A program made the position numbers and the translations under genes. Shown in pieces: positions 49,601 through 56,378 of a stretch of DNA of 64,000 bases; within the stretch, counting starts at the first letter, position 1, and the number at the start of each line of letters is the position of its first letter. Origin of the DNA: JBEGHD01 sp049334165. GTDB lineage: Bacteria; Bacteroidota; Bacteroidia; Flavobacteriales_D; Sanyastnellaceae. The stretch lies in the NCBI GenBank assembly GCA_049334165.1, contig JBEGHD010000001.1, one strand, 5' to 3'. The notes below the pieces were generated by a model. That model searched no databases and had not been told where the DNA came from. It saw only the letters and a program-made list of their open reading frames with translations.

Positions 49601-52141
49601 GAGGCGGCCAACATAGCTGTACTCACCATCGGTACTCACAATCAAAGTTGGGTCTCCGTCAGCATTTGAAGTCACAACCGGATAATCAGCATCAGCTTCA
49701 GATCCGCTCAAAAGTCTGTCGTCATCGTTAGCGAGAATAGTGTCGGAACCACCGGCAACGATTACGTCTACTCCGTTTAGCAAGGTAGCAAGCTCTTCTT
49801 CGAGGGCGATTTGCTGGAGGTGAGAAACGAGGATAATTTTGTTAGATCCGGCAGCCATCAAATCATCGATAACCGGCTGAAGAACTGCAGCAAGCGCAAC
49901 CATGTCGTTTGATCCACCTGTGATCACTTCCGTGTTTCCCGGTGAAGAAATTGAAGCAAGCAGCTGAGTTGTAGCACCGACTACACCGATCAGTTCTCCA
50001 CCTTCTTCAATCAAAGTGGCAGGAGCTAGTTTCGGAGCATTGGCAGCGGCATCCAATTCGCCAATCAGCGATTGGAACTCTGTGTTCAACAGAAGTTCGT
50101 CTGTGAACAGGTAGTTTAGGTTTCCATCGTTTGAGAAGTCGAGGTTGGCGCTGAGGTAAGGAAACTGAGCTCCCAGCCAGCGAACGTCAGAAAGAGAACC
50201 ACCGGTGATGTTTGGAGCGATAATTCCGTTCACTGCATCAGTGGTAGCATCAAACTCGTGGTTACCGAGGGCTGAAGCATCAAACCCGATAATGTTCATG
50301 ATCGAGATGTCCGCTCTTCCTCCACCTTCGCGAATATTGTCGAGATCTGGTTCTCCGTAAAGATCCTGGTAGACATCCTGAAAAATCGGTCTCATCGACC
50401 CGTCTGCAGAAGCATTGAAAAATGGTCCCGGGATGTAATTGTCACCGGCAGAAAGTGTAACGGAATTTTCATAAGTGTCTTCGAGGTGATCAACAATGGC
50501 AGCGAAGTTTGGCGCTCTTTCGATTGCGTCAACTCCACCTTCGAGGTCGGATGCGTGAAGAATCTGAAGAGTGTAAGGCTCTGAAGAGAACTGGAACACA
50601 GAAACAGTTCCCGAAACTTCGTTCGAGCTGATCAAAAGCGCATTTCCGCTTGGGCTGTCTTCGGCAGGAACAAAAGTCAAATCTTCTACTCCGAGGTCAC
50701 CAGCAGTTCCCGCTTCGGCATCTCCTGAGAAATCTCTGTTGTTAACGTATTGAACGAATTCAGGATTCGATGGATTAGAAAGATCGTACATCATAATCCC
50801 ACCCATTCTTTCCAGTCCGATGAAAGCGTAAGTAACACCATTCAACGTTCCGTATTCAATGGCTTCCGGCTCCGGACCTTTGTCGTCAGAACGAGCATCG
50901 AAAGAATCGTTTTCATCGTTGTTGGAGTTAAAATCGTTTGGATACTGGTTGGCTATGATTTGCTCAAACTGACTTCCGCTGTCCCAAACAAGGTTTCCAG
51001 AAGCATCCCACACTGAAAAAGAGCGGGCTCCATATCCGTAGATTTCATCAAAATCACCATCGTTGTCAATATCACCGATTGAATTAGTGATGTTCAAGCG
51101 ACCGAGGTTTTCATCTTCCTGCAGCCATTCAGCATTTGGAAAAACGGTTGGGTCGAGAACGAGATCTTTCACTCTGTCTTCTTCGGAGTAGCCATCGTAA
51201 TCACGAGCATCACCTTCGTTGGCAGTGATGATGTAGGTTTGTCCGTTGATTTCCAGCGCTTTTATTGCGTCCGGCATGTAAAAGCTTTTCACAGGCCAGG
51301 TGGTGATGTTGATTTCATCGTCATCGTTACTGGCATCAATTGCGTTTTCAGGAAGGCTGTAGTCTTTTGTGCCAAGAGCGACAACATCCACAATTTCGAG
51401 ATTTACCAGATCAACAACAGCGATGGCGTTGTTTTCCTGGCAAACTACGTAGGCCGTTTCAGAGTCAGGAGCAACAGCTACGTACTCGGGCTCGAGGTCC
51501 TGAGAAACAGTAGCTCCCGGGCCAAAAATTCTAACCCCCGGGAGTTCCTGTCCGTCATAAGCATTGAAGTTAAGGGTAGTGACGTTTGCGTCAGTCAGAG
51601 AAGCAAATCCACCTGTAATGTCAATTACCGAAATGGTTCCTTCCGGATCCACATCGTAATCATCGTTTGGCTCGCCTTCATTGGCGACAATTAGTTTTGT
51701 TCCATCAGGAGTTACAGTAACCATGTCAGGCAGAGCACCCGCAGTCACCGAGCTGACAAAGTTTCCATCGATGTCGAAAATCACGACCGATCCTGGATCC
51801 TGTTTGGGATCAGCTTCAACGGCAGCCGCAATGTGGCCGTCCAAAACCACAAGGCTGTTGATTCCTGCACCGTAAGCTGAGAGATCAATAGAATAAAGTA
51901 AGGTAAGGTTAGAAATATCCGAAGCGTCCAACACATCTATTGTGTTTGCATCGGCATTGGTAAAGAAGATTCGCTGAGAGACGGCATCGTAGCCGGCAAT
52001 TTCTGCAGCGCCTTCGTCAAACACCCCGGTTTGGTAGCTGGAGACATGTTCCAGCACGGGCGCCTGAGCCATGGCTGTAGCGGAAAAGGCAGCCGCTAGC
52101 AGCATGGTGAAAAAGCTTTTTAGGTAATTGTTTTTACACAT
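46613..52141 (-). CDS. Giant secreted choice-of-anchor I / 5'-nucleotidase-like protein, T9SS type A
   Basis: From the ATG at 52139-52141 (the frame itself opens at a TTG) the product has 1842 residues. A signal peptide (to about 26) leads into a choice-of-anchor I beta-propeller at about 30-515. A calcineurin-like phosphoesterase domain follows at about 520-800 and a 5'-nucleotidase C-terminal domain at about 880-1150 (NGGGIRAAIG, FLAGGGDGYPFD). Three jelly-roll modules of about 195 residues start near 1180, 1375 and 1570, joined by linkers CTDETACNYxxxA. A type A sorting tail begins near 1755 (FKLYPNPTREIV). GNHEFD is intact, but the usual DxH is SDLEGG and the usual GGHxQ/H is GGSDT. It is likely a surface phosphohydrolase or a binding derivative of one. 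Confidence 0.82.
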   Translation of the reverse strand: MCKNNYLKSFFTMLLAAAFSATAMAQAPVLEHVSSYQTGVFDEGAAEIAGYDAVSQRIFFTNADANTIDVLDASDISNLTLLYSIDLSAYGAGINSLVVLDGHIAAAVEADPKQDPGSVVIFDIDGNFVSSVTAGALPDMVTVTPDGTKLIVANEGEPNDDYDVDPEGTISVIDITGGFASLTDANVTTLNFNAYDGQELPGVRIFGPGATVSQDLEPEYVAVAPDSETAYVVCQENNAIAVVDLVNLEIVDVVALGTKDYSLPENAIDASNDDDEINITTWPVKSFYMPDAIKALEINGQTYIITANEGDARDYDGYSEEDRVKDLVLDPTVFPNAEWLQEDENLGRLNITNSIGDIDNDGDFDEIYGYGARSFSVWDASGNLVWDSGSQFEQIIANQYPNDFNSNNDENDSFDARSDDKGPEPEAIEYGTLNGVTYAFIGLERMGGIMMYDLSNPSNPEFVQYVNNRDFSGDAEAGTAGDLGVEDLTFVPAEDSPSGNALLISSNEVSGTVSVFQFSSEPYTLQILHASDLEGGVDAIERAPNFAAIVDHLEDTYENSVTLSAGDNYIPGPFFNASADGSMRPIFQDVYQDLYGEPDLDNIREGGGRADISIMNIIGFDASALGNHEFDATTDAVNGIIAPNITGGSLSDVRWLGAQFPYLSANLDFSNDGNLNYLFTDELLLNTEFQSLIGELDAAANAPKLAPATLIEEGGELIGVVGATTQLLASISSPGNTEVITGGSNDMVALAAVLQPVIDDLMAAGSNKIILVSHLQQIALEEELATLLNGVDVIVAGGSDTILANDDDRLLSGSEADADYPVVTSNADGDPTLIVSTDGEYSYVGRLVVNFNEAGVVLPQFLSSTINGPYIADMEMVEELWNGEDAFAENSKGELVSRLTSAVQDVVIAKDGNVFGRTAVYLDGRRSEVRTEETNLGDITADANLWVAQQFDSEVMVSIKNGGGIRAAIGQVVEVAPGVYDFLPPQANPLSGKEEQEVSQLDIENSLRFNNRLTILSLSASDLKEVMEYGFSSVAPGATPGSFPQISGMHIVYNPEAPAGDRIFTLQIVDGNGNVLDTVASGGELVGDPDREIKTVTLNFLAGGGDGYPFDSLGENPIALEEQGLEEGVATFAEAGSEQDAMAEYLAEFFAVDPYNQEETAPENDTRIKTLQDALGCDVVASLPLIDGFENGFENWMNVEGDDFDWSTRSTQTPSYYTGPEEAFEGDYYFYIESSSPNSPMKTAEIVSPCIDLNGADMPYANFHYHMFGDNIGTLSLEASLDGNTYETLWTLDGEQGEEWMMASVNLEDYIGSTVKLRFSATTGMSWKGDIAIDAFELIEATPGCTDETACNYDAEADANDGSCEYLSCSDCLDIATLPLNADFETDLGGWEPAEGNDLEWTLNSGSTPSYATGPSEAFEQNSYAYLEASFNGSPDKSASIVSPCIDLTDATAPYLSFAYHMYGSQVGSLAIEVSTGGEFMTVWSLEGNQGDEWMTAELELSEYIGQSVQLRITGTTGTTYSSDIAIDAVSVFEGVFGCTDETACNYNEDATLSDNSCDYFSCADCEEVDTEAYQQGFEDGTDDWTQESEDDLDWTLNVGNTPSFGTGPQMASEEDFYLFVESSYPSYGGQEAILQSPCFELAEGSQYGVSFDYHMYGSTMGTLELQISDDEVNWTSIWSLSGDQGNAWKTAQVDVSEYAPSSVKFRFVATTGSSYFSDVAIDAFNLESTTPAEVADAGTENNEAETTTLGLNDALDKENSFKLYPNPTREIVNFEIEVAQEEQVVLYLMDLSGKLIKTEQMTLNAGNQQIVYNVSDLPAGFYNLRIQGADYALNAKLVINR

Positions 52142-52429
52142 GATCAAGGGAATTAATTTGGTTTGTTCTGCGAAACTACTCTCACCTTATCTGAATGATT
52201 TTAAGCTGGTTTTATCGAATGTTGAAAATCGGAAGCGAAAGCCGTTGAATCAACGCAAGTGGAAATGTTGAGTTAAGATTGAGCTGACGAATTATTAAGA
52301 ATGGAATTTCCCACAGCCATTTCGGTTCTGCTGTTTACAAAGGGAATAGGTTTTCAAGACAAATCGATTTATGCAGACTTAACCTGAGCGATAGTTTTTA
52401 ACTTTCTACCAATCATTAAACTACTTATT

Positions 52430-53347
52430 ATGAAAGCTTTCTACTTTACTGCAATTTTCATTTTGATTGTTTTGAATCCCTCACTTCTACGGGCTCAATG
52501 TACTGCCGATGCCGGACCCGATCAGCATTGGTGTAAACCGATTGAAGAAACCGGTGAAACCATCCTTCTTGGTGGCGAACCAGCTGCTATCGGAGGCCAG
52601 ACTCCATATTTGTATTCGTGGTCTATTGAGCCAATTTCACCCGATGGAAGCGATCTCGCTTTTTACGCGTCACATTTTTTGAGCGACACCACATTGGCTA
52701 ATCCAGAAGTAGAAGACAACTGGGGATTTGAGATGGAGTTTATTCTGACGGTGACAGATGCTGAAGGCTCTACTTGCACAGATTCAATGATTCTAACCAC
52801 ATCGGAATTTGGACAGCACCTAGGGCAAACAATTTACAGCATCACTGTAAATGACACTATTCAACTCGAATCGCCAAACGTTTCTACCACTTCCGAAGAG
52901 ACTTTTATCGACTCAGTGTTGTGGCAGCCGTCTACAGGTTTAATCGATGTCAATGCGATTCAACCGTTCGCCACTCCCGATCAGGATGTGGCCTACTACT
53001 GCTCCGTTTGGGATAATTTCGGATGCAGTGTTCAGGGAGGAGTGTTTCAATTTGTGAACGTAATGCCAATCGGAGTTGAAGAATCTGAGAAAGACACCGA
53101 AATAAACGTTTACCCAACTCTAGTCAGTAGTCAAAATCAGTTAATAAAAATCGAAGCGAGCACTGCGCTCCCGGCAGCGCGATTCATACTTTATAATCTG
53201 AATGGAAAAAGGGTTTGGGAAGAAGAAATCCGAAGCTCTAACAGCAGCATGTCACTTCCAAATCTCGCTACCGGACAGTACGTCTATCAAATCAACTCGA
53301 GTTCTGAAATCCTTAAGACTGGAAATATTTCTATTTTCAGCCCATGA
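52430..53347 (+). CDS. Secreted PKD-like protein with T9SS type A tail
   Basis: The 305-residue product has signal peptide MKAFYFTAIFILIVLNPSLL with cleavage near RAQ. One or two PKD/Ig-like beta domains follow (CTADAGPDQHWCKP, PYLYSWSIEPIS, FILTVTDAEGSTCTDSM). A type A sorting domain covers the last 80 residues (INVYPTLVSSQNQLIKIEA, YNLNGKRVWEEE, LATGQYVYQI). It should be a small surface or released protein without a visible enzyme domain. Its stop overlaps the start of a small membrane protein gene by 4 nt (ATGA). The 288 nt upstream, shared with the divergent giant gene, hold no other gene that I can see. Confidence 0.78.
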   Translation: MKAFYFTAIFILIVLNPSLLRAQCTADAGPDQHWCKPIEETGETILLGGEPAAIGGQTPYLYSWSIEPISPDGSDLAFYASHFLSDTTLANPEVEDNWGFEMEFILTVTDAEGSTCTDSMILTTSEFGQHLGQTIYSITVNDTIQLESPNVSTTSEETFIDSVLWQPSTGLIDVNAIQPFATPDQDVAYYCSVWDNFGCSVQGGVFQFVNVMPIGVEESEKDTEINVYPTLVSSQNQLIKIEASTALPAARFILYNLNGKRVWEEEIRSSNSSMSLPNLATGQYVYQINSSSEILKTGNISIFSP

Positions 53348-53523
53348 AACTAAAATCGATTTTTGGCGCGCTACTCACACTGCTCGGAGTTGCTGGGTTA
53401 ATCTACTCGGCATTTCTCTTCATCGGAAACGACTACGACTGGAAAAGACTCCTCGTTTTCGGAATAATAGGATTTATCTTTTTCGTATCTGGGATTAAGT
53501 TGATCAGGAATTTGGGTGACTGA
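53344..53523 (+). CDS. Small two-helix membrane protein (59 aa)
   Basis: The ATG overlaps the TGA of the preceding secreted protein gene (ATGA). The 59-residue product has two hydrophobic helices, about residues 5-27 and 36-53, with a charged loop (GNDYDWKR) and basic ends, a convincing small integral membrane protein. No family name is claimed. Translational coupling to the T9SS cargo gene is likely. A toxin-antitoxin pair starts 30 nt downstream from its own promoter box. Confidence 0.65.
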   Translation: MKLKSIFGALLTLLGVAGLIYSAFLFIGNDYDWKRLLVFGIIGFIFFVSGIKLIRNLGD

Positions 53524-53541
53524 ATGAACCTGATAATTCAC

Positions 53542-53549
53542 TAAATTTG
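53542..53549 (+). promoter_or_regulatory. Candidate -7 box of the toxin-antitoxin pair (leaderless)
   Basis: TAAATTTG matches TAnnTTTG and lies 4 nt before the antitoxin ATG at 53554, so the mRNA should begin at or next to the start codon. A -33 TTTG at normal spacing is absent. Confidence 0.45.
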
Positions 53550-53553
53550 AAAT

Positions 53554-53769
53554 ATGAGCATATCAGAGAAAAAACTCAGTCTCATTCAGCGTTTGATGCA
53601 CGTTCAAAACTCCTCTGTTCTTGAACAAGTTGAGCAATTGCTTGGGCAAGCAGAAATGGAACAACATGCGAATGAATCAATCAGGGATTACGAAAATGGT
53701 GATTTTGAAACTCTAGAAGAATTCACTAGAAAAAATAAAGCTTGGCTGAAAAAGAGATATACAGAGTAG
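53554..53769 (+). CDS. Type II antitoxin-like protein
   Basis: The 71-residue protein is all-helical and acidic in its second half (DYENGDFETLEEFTRKNKAWL), like the antitoxins that wrap RelE/ParE toxins. The N-terminal half (SISEKKLSLIQRLMHVQN) may form the DNA-binding or dimer part; I cannot assign it to a known fold. The end overlaps the toxin gene by 28 nt, the usual antitoxin-first order. Autoregulation by the complex is typical of such pairs but no clear operator palindrome is seen. Confidence 0.75.
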   Translation: MSISEKKLSLIQRLMHVQNSSVLEQVEQLLGQAEMEQHANESIRDYENGDFETLEEFTRKNKAWLKKRYTE

Positions 53770-54086
53770 TTATTTCTAAAACTGCCAGGAGAATCTACGA
53801 ATCAAGGATCCTTGAATATCTATTCAAATATTTCTCACATCAAAGGGCGAACTCAATTGACCAATCAATTGGTCGAGTTCTAGAGTCATTGAAGAACCTT
53901 CCTAAACGCGGTTCAATAGAGCCTCAAATTGTTAATTCAAAAAGGATATTTAGGTATTTGTTACACCGCGAATCCAGAATATTTGAAATCAAAATTCTTT
54001 ATTTTATTGACGAAGAAAACTCAACTGTGGTCATTACTGACTTTTTTCCAACTTCAATGGATCCGGCACAAATGATTCCAGATTGA
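53742..54086 (+). CDS. RelE/ParE-family toxin
   Basis: The 114-residue frame has the RelE/ParE outline: a first strand (YRVVISKTAR), two helices (ILEYLFKYFSHQRANSIDQSIGRVLESLKNLP), then the KRGSIEPQI turn and three strands ending EIKILYFIDEENSTVVITDFF. RelE members cleave mRNA at the ribosome and ParE members block gyrase; which applies is unclear. The only plausible start is a TTG at 53742-53744 inside the antitoxin gene, with no ATG before the fold. A weak start would keep toxin below antitoxin. The stop is 9 nt from the stop of convergent yifB. Confidence 0.78.
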   Translation: MAEKEIYRVVISKTARRIYESRILEYLFKYFSHQRANSIDQSIGRVLESLKNLPKRGSIEPQIVNSKRIFRYLLHRESRIFEIKILYFIDEENSTVVITDFFPTSMDPAQMIPD

Positions 54087-54095
54087 CAGTATTTA

Positions 54096-55634
54096 TCACC
54101 CAGCCCAGTTCTCCCGGTCCAAACTTCTGTATTGAATAGCCTCTGCCAAATGCTCCGGTAAAATTTCTTCACTTCCGGCCAGGTCGGCAATAGTTCTGCT
54201 GACTTTCACGATCCTGTCGTAAGCTCGAGCAGAAAGATTCAATCGATCCATTGCTGTTTTCAAAAGCTGATTTCCAGCAGCATCGATCTGGCAAATCTTC
54301 TTCAACTCCCTCGTTGCCATCTGTGCGTTGCAGTGGATGTCCTCGTTTTCGGCAAAACGCTTCTCCTGCACCTCTCTGGCTTTTTCAACTCGCTGGCGAA
54401 TGCTGTCGCTTTTTTCGTATTCCTTTTTATCCGTTAGTTCATCGTAGCTCACTGGAGTGACTTCAATGTGGATGTCGATCCTGTCGAGCAGCGGGCCGCT
54501 GATTTTGTTCAGGTATTTCTGCACTACTCCCGGTGCGCAAACGCATTCTTTCTCTGGATGGTTGTAGTAGCCACATGGGCAGGGATTCATCGCAGCAACG
54601 AGCATAAAGCTGGCCGGGTACTCCACCGTGAACTTCGCCCGCGAAATTGTGACAACGCGATCTTCCACCGGCTGGCGCATCACTTCCAAAACTGCTCTTT
54701 TGAATTCCGGCAACTCATCCAAAAACAAAACTCCATTGTGAGCCAGTGAAATTTCTCCCGGCTGCGGATAGCCACCACCTCCAACTAAAGCGACATCCGA
54801 AATTGTGTGGTGAGGAGATCTAAAAGGCCGGACAGAAATCAACGCATTCTCTCGCTTCATCCTACCAGCAACGGAGTGGATTTTTGTGGTTTCCAGCGCT
54901 TCGTGCAATGAAAGTGGTGGAAGAATAGTCGGAAGTCTTTTGGCTAGCATTGTTTTTCCAGCTCCTGGAGGCCCGATCAAAATCACGTTGTGACCACCGG
55001 CTGCAGCAATTTCAAAAGCTCGCTTGATGTTCTCCTGTCCTTTGACATCGGCAAAATCAACGGGGAATTCGTTGAGCCGCATGTAGAATTCCTCACGGGT
55101 GTTTACTATCGTTCGCTCTACTTCGCCCTTGCCTTCAAAAAAGTCGATCACTTCAGAAATATTCTCTACTCCGTAAACTTCGAGATTGTCTACGATTGCA
55201 GCTTCTCGTGCATTTCCAGCCGGGACGATCATCCCTTTAAAACCTTCCTCTCGCGCCTGAACTGCAATCGGCAAGACTCCTTTTATCGGACGCAAACTGC
55301 CATCAAGCGAAAGCTCACCCATGATGATAAATTCATCCAGCCCATTGGCAGTCATCTGCTCTGATGCAGCCAAAATCCCAACGGCCAGTGGTAAGTCGTA
55401 GGCAGAACCTTCTTTCCGGATGTCGGCTGGAGCCATGTTGATGGTGATGGCTTTTCCGGGGAGTGAATAACCGGTGTTGCTGAGTGCTGCGGCAATTCTC
55501 TGCTGGCTTTCTTTCACGGCACTGTCGGGCAGGCCGACCAGCAAAAAGTTGATGCCCTTGTCGATGTTAACTTCTATCGTTACGGTTGTAGCAGAAATGC
55601 CAAAAACGGCAGATCCATAGGTCTTTACTAGCAT
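54096..55634 (-). CDS. YifB/ComM family Mg-chelatase-like AAA+ ATPase
   Basis: The 512-residue protein has the ChlI-like N-terminal domain (about 1-125), a AAA+ domain with Walker A LIGPPGAGKTMLAKRLP and Walker B GVLFLDELPEF, a Cys cluster (NPCPCGYYNHPEKECVC) and the Mg-chelatase C-terminal helix bundle. ComM of this family is a helicase that promotes branch migration during natural transformation, so it pairs in theme with comF at 42.3 kb. Length matches ComM (about 500). It is a single gene; gmhA lies 35 nt upstream on the same strand. Confidence 0.93.
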   Translation of the reverse strand: MLVKTYGSAVFGISATTVTIEVNIDKGINFLLVGLPDSAVKESQQRIAAALSNTGYSLPGKAITINMAPADIRKEGSAYDLPLAVGILAASEQMTANGLDEFIIMGELSLDGSLRPIKGVLPIAVQAREEGFKGMIVPAGNAREAAIVDNLEVYGVENISEVIDFFEGKGEVERTIVNTREEFYMRLNEFPVDFADVKGQENIKRAFEIAAAGGHNVILIGPPGAGKTMLAKRLPTILPPLSLHEALETTKIHSVAGRMKRENALISVRPFRSPHHTISDVALVGGGGYPQPGEISLAHNGVLFLDELPEFKRAVLEVMRQPVEDRVVTISRAKFTVEYPASFMLVAAMNPCPCGYYNHPEKECVCAPGVVQKYLNKISGPLLDRIDIHIEVTPVSYDELTDKKEYEKSDSIRQRVEKAREVQEKRFAENEDIHCNAQMATRELKKICQIDAAGNQLLKTAMDRLNLSARAYDRIVKVSRTIADLAGSEEILPEHLAEAIQYRSLDRENWAG

Positions 55635-55669
55635 TTGTTAAGGTGTTTAAAAAAAGAAGAGTCGGACCG

Positions 55670-56242
55670 CTAGCCCAGGTGCTCTTCTATGTAATCAATC
55701 AGGGAGTGAATCACTTTAATGTGTACTTCCTGAATTCGGTCGGCATAGCCCGACCACGGCACGCGTACTTCAGCATCGCAAAGTGGTGCGAGTTTTCCAC
55801 CGTCTTTGCCGGTGAGGCCTACGACTTTTATTCCTTTGTCTTTAGCCACTTTTGCAGCTTCCAGCACGTTGGCAGAATTTCCGCTGGTGCTGATGCCCAA
55901 AAGCACATCCCCCTCTCTTCCAACGCCTTCAAGATAGCGCGAAAAAATGAATTCAAAACCATAGTCGTTTCCCACACAACTGATGTGCGAAGGATCGGAA
56001 ATGGAAAGTGCTGCAATCGAAGATCGGTTGTCGCGGTAGCGTCCGGTTAGCTCCTCGGCAAAATGCATGGCATCGCACATGGAACCACCGTTTCCGCAGG
56101 AAATAATTTTACCACCACTTCTCAGAGAATCCACCATCAGCTTTCCGGCAGCTTCGATTTTCTCAAAATTCGATTCATCAGAATTGAACTTCGCAATCAA
56201 TTGCTGCGCTTCTTCAAAATGTTTTCTGATCCCTTGTGACAT
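55670..56242 (-). CDS. gmhA: D-sedoheptulose 7-phosphate isomerase
   Basis: GmhA converts sedoheptulose 7-phosphate to D-glycero-D-manno-heptose 7-phosphate for LPS core or other heptosides. The 190-residue SIS-domain protein shows ISCGNGGSMCDAMHFAEELTGRY, LGISTSGNSANVLEAA and HIKVIHSLIDYIEE, the active-site segments of GmhA. Length is normal. No other heptose genes (hldE, gmhB) are adjacent. yifB follows 35 nt downstream. A different phosphosugar isomerase is possible but the motif set is specific. Confidence 0.9.
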   Translation of the reverse strand: MSQGIRKHFEEAQQLIAKFNSDESNFEKIEAAGKLMVDSLRSGGKIISCGNGGSMCDAMHFAEELTGRYRDNRSSIAALSISDPSHISCVGNDYGFEFIFSRYLEGVGREGDVLLGISTSGNSANVLEAAKVAKDKGIKVVGLTGKDGGKLAPLCDAEVRVPWSGYADRIQEVHIKVIHSLIDYIEEHLG

Positions 56243-56378
56243 TCAGCGATGGTTTTGAAAAGCTAAGATGGGAAAATAAAACAAATTCTACCTTTCGGAT
56301 TCGGGATCTCTCGAAAACCAAAATTCAATCAACAGATCAAAATCAGAGTCAATGATTCAGCCCATCCGAAATTAAACT

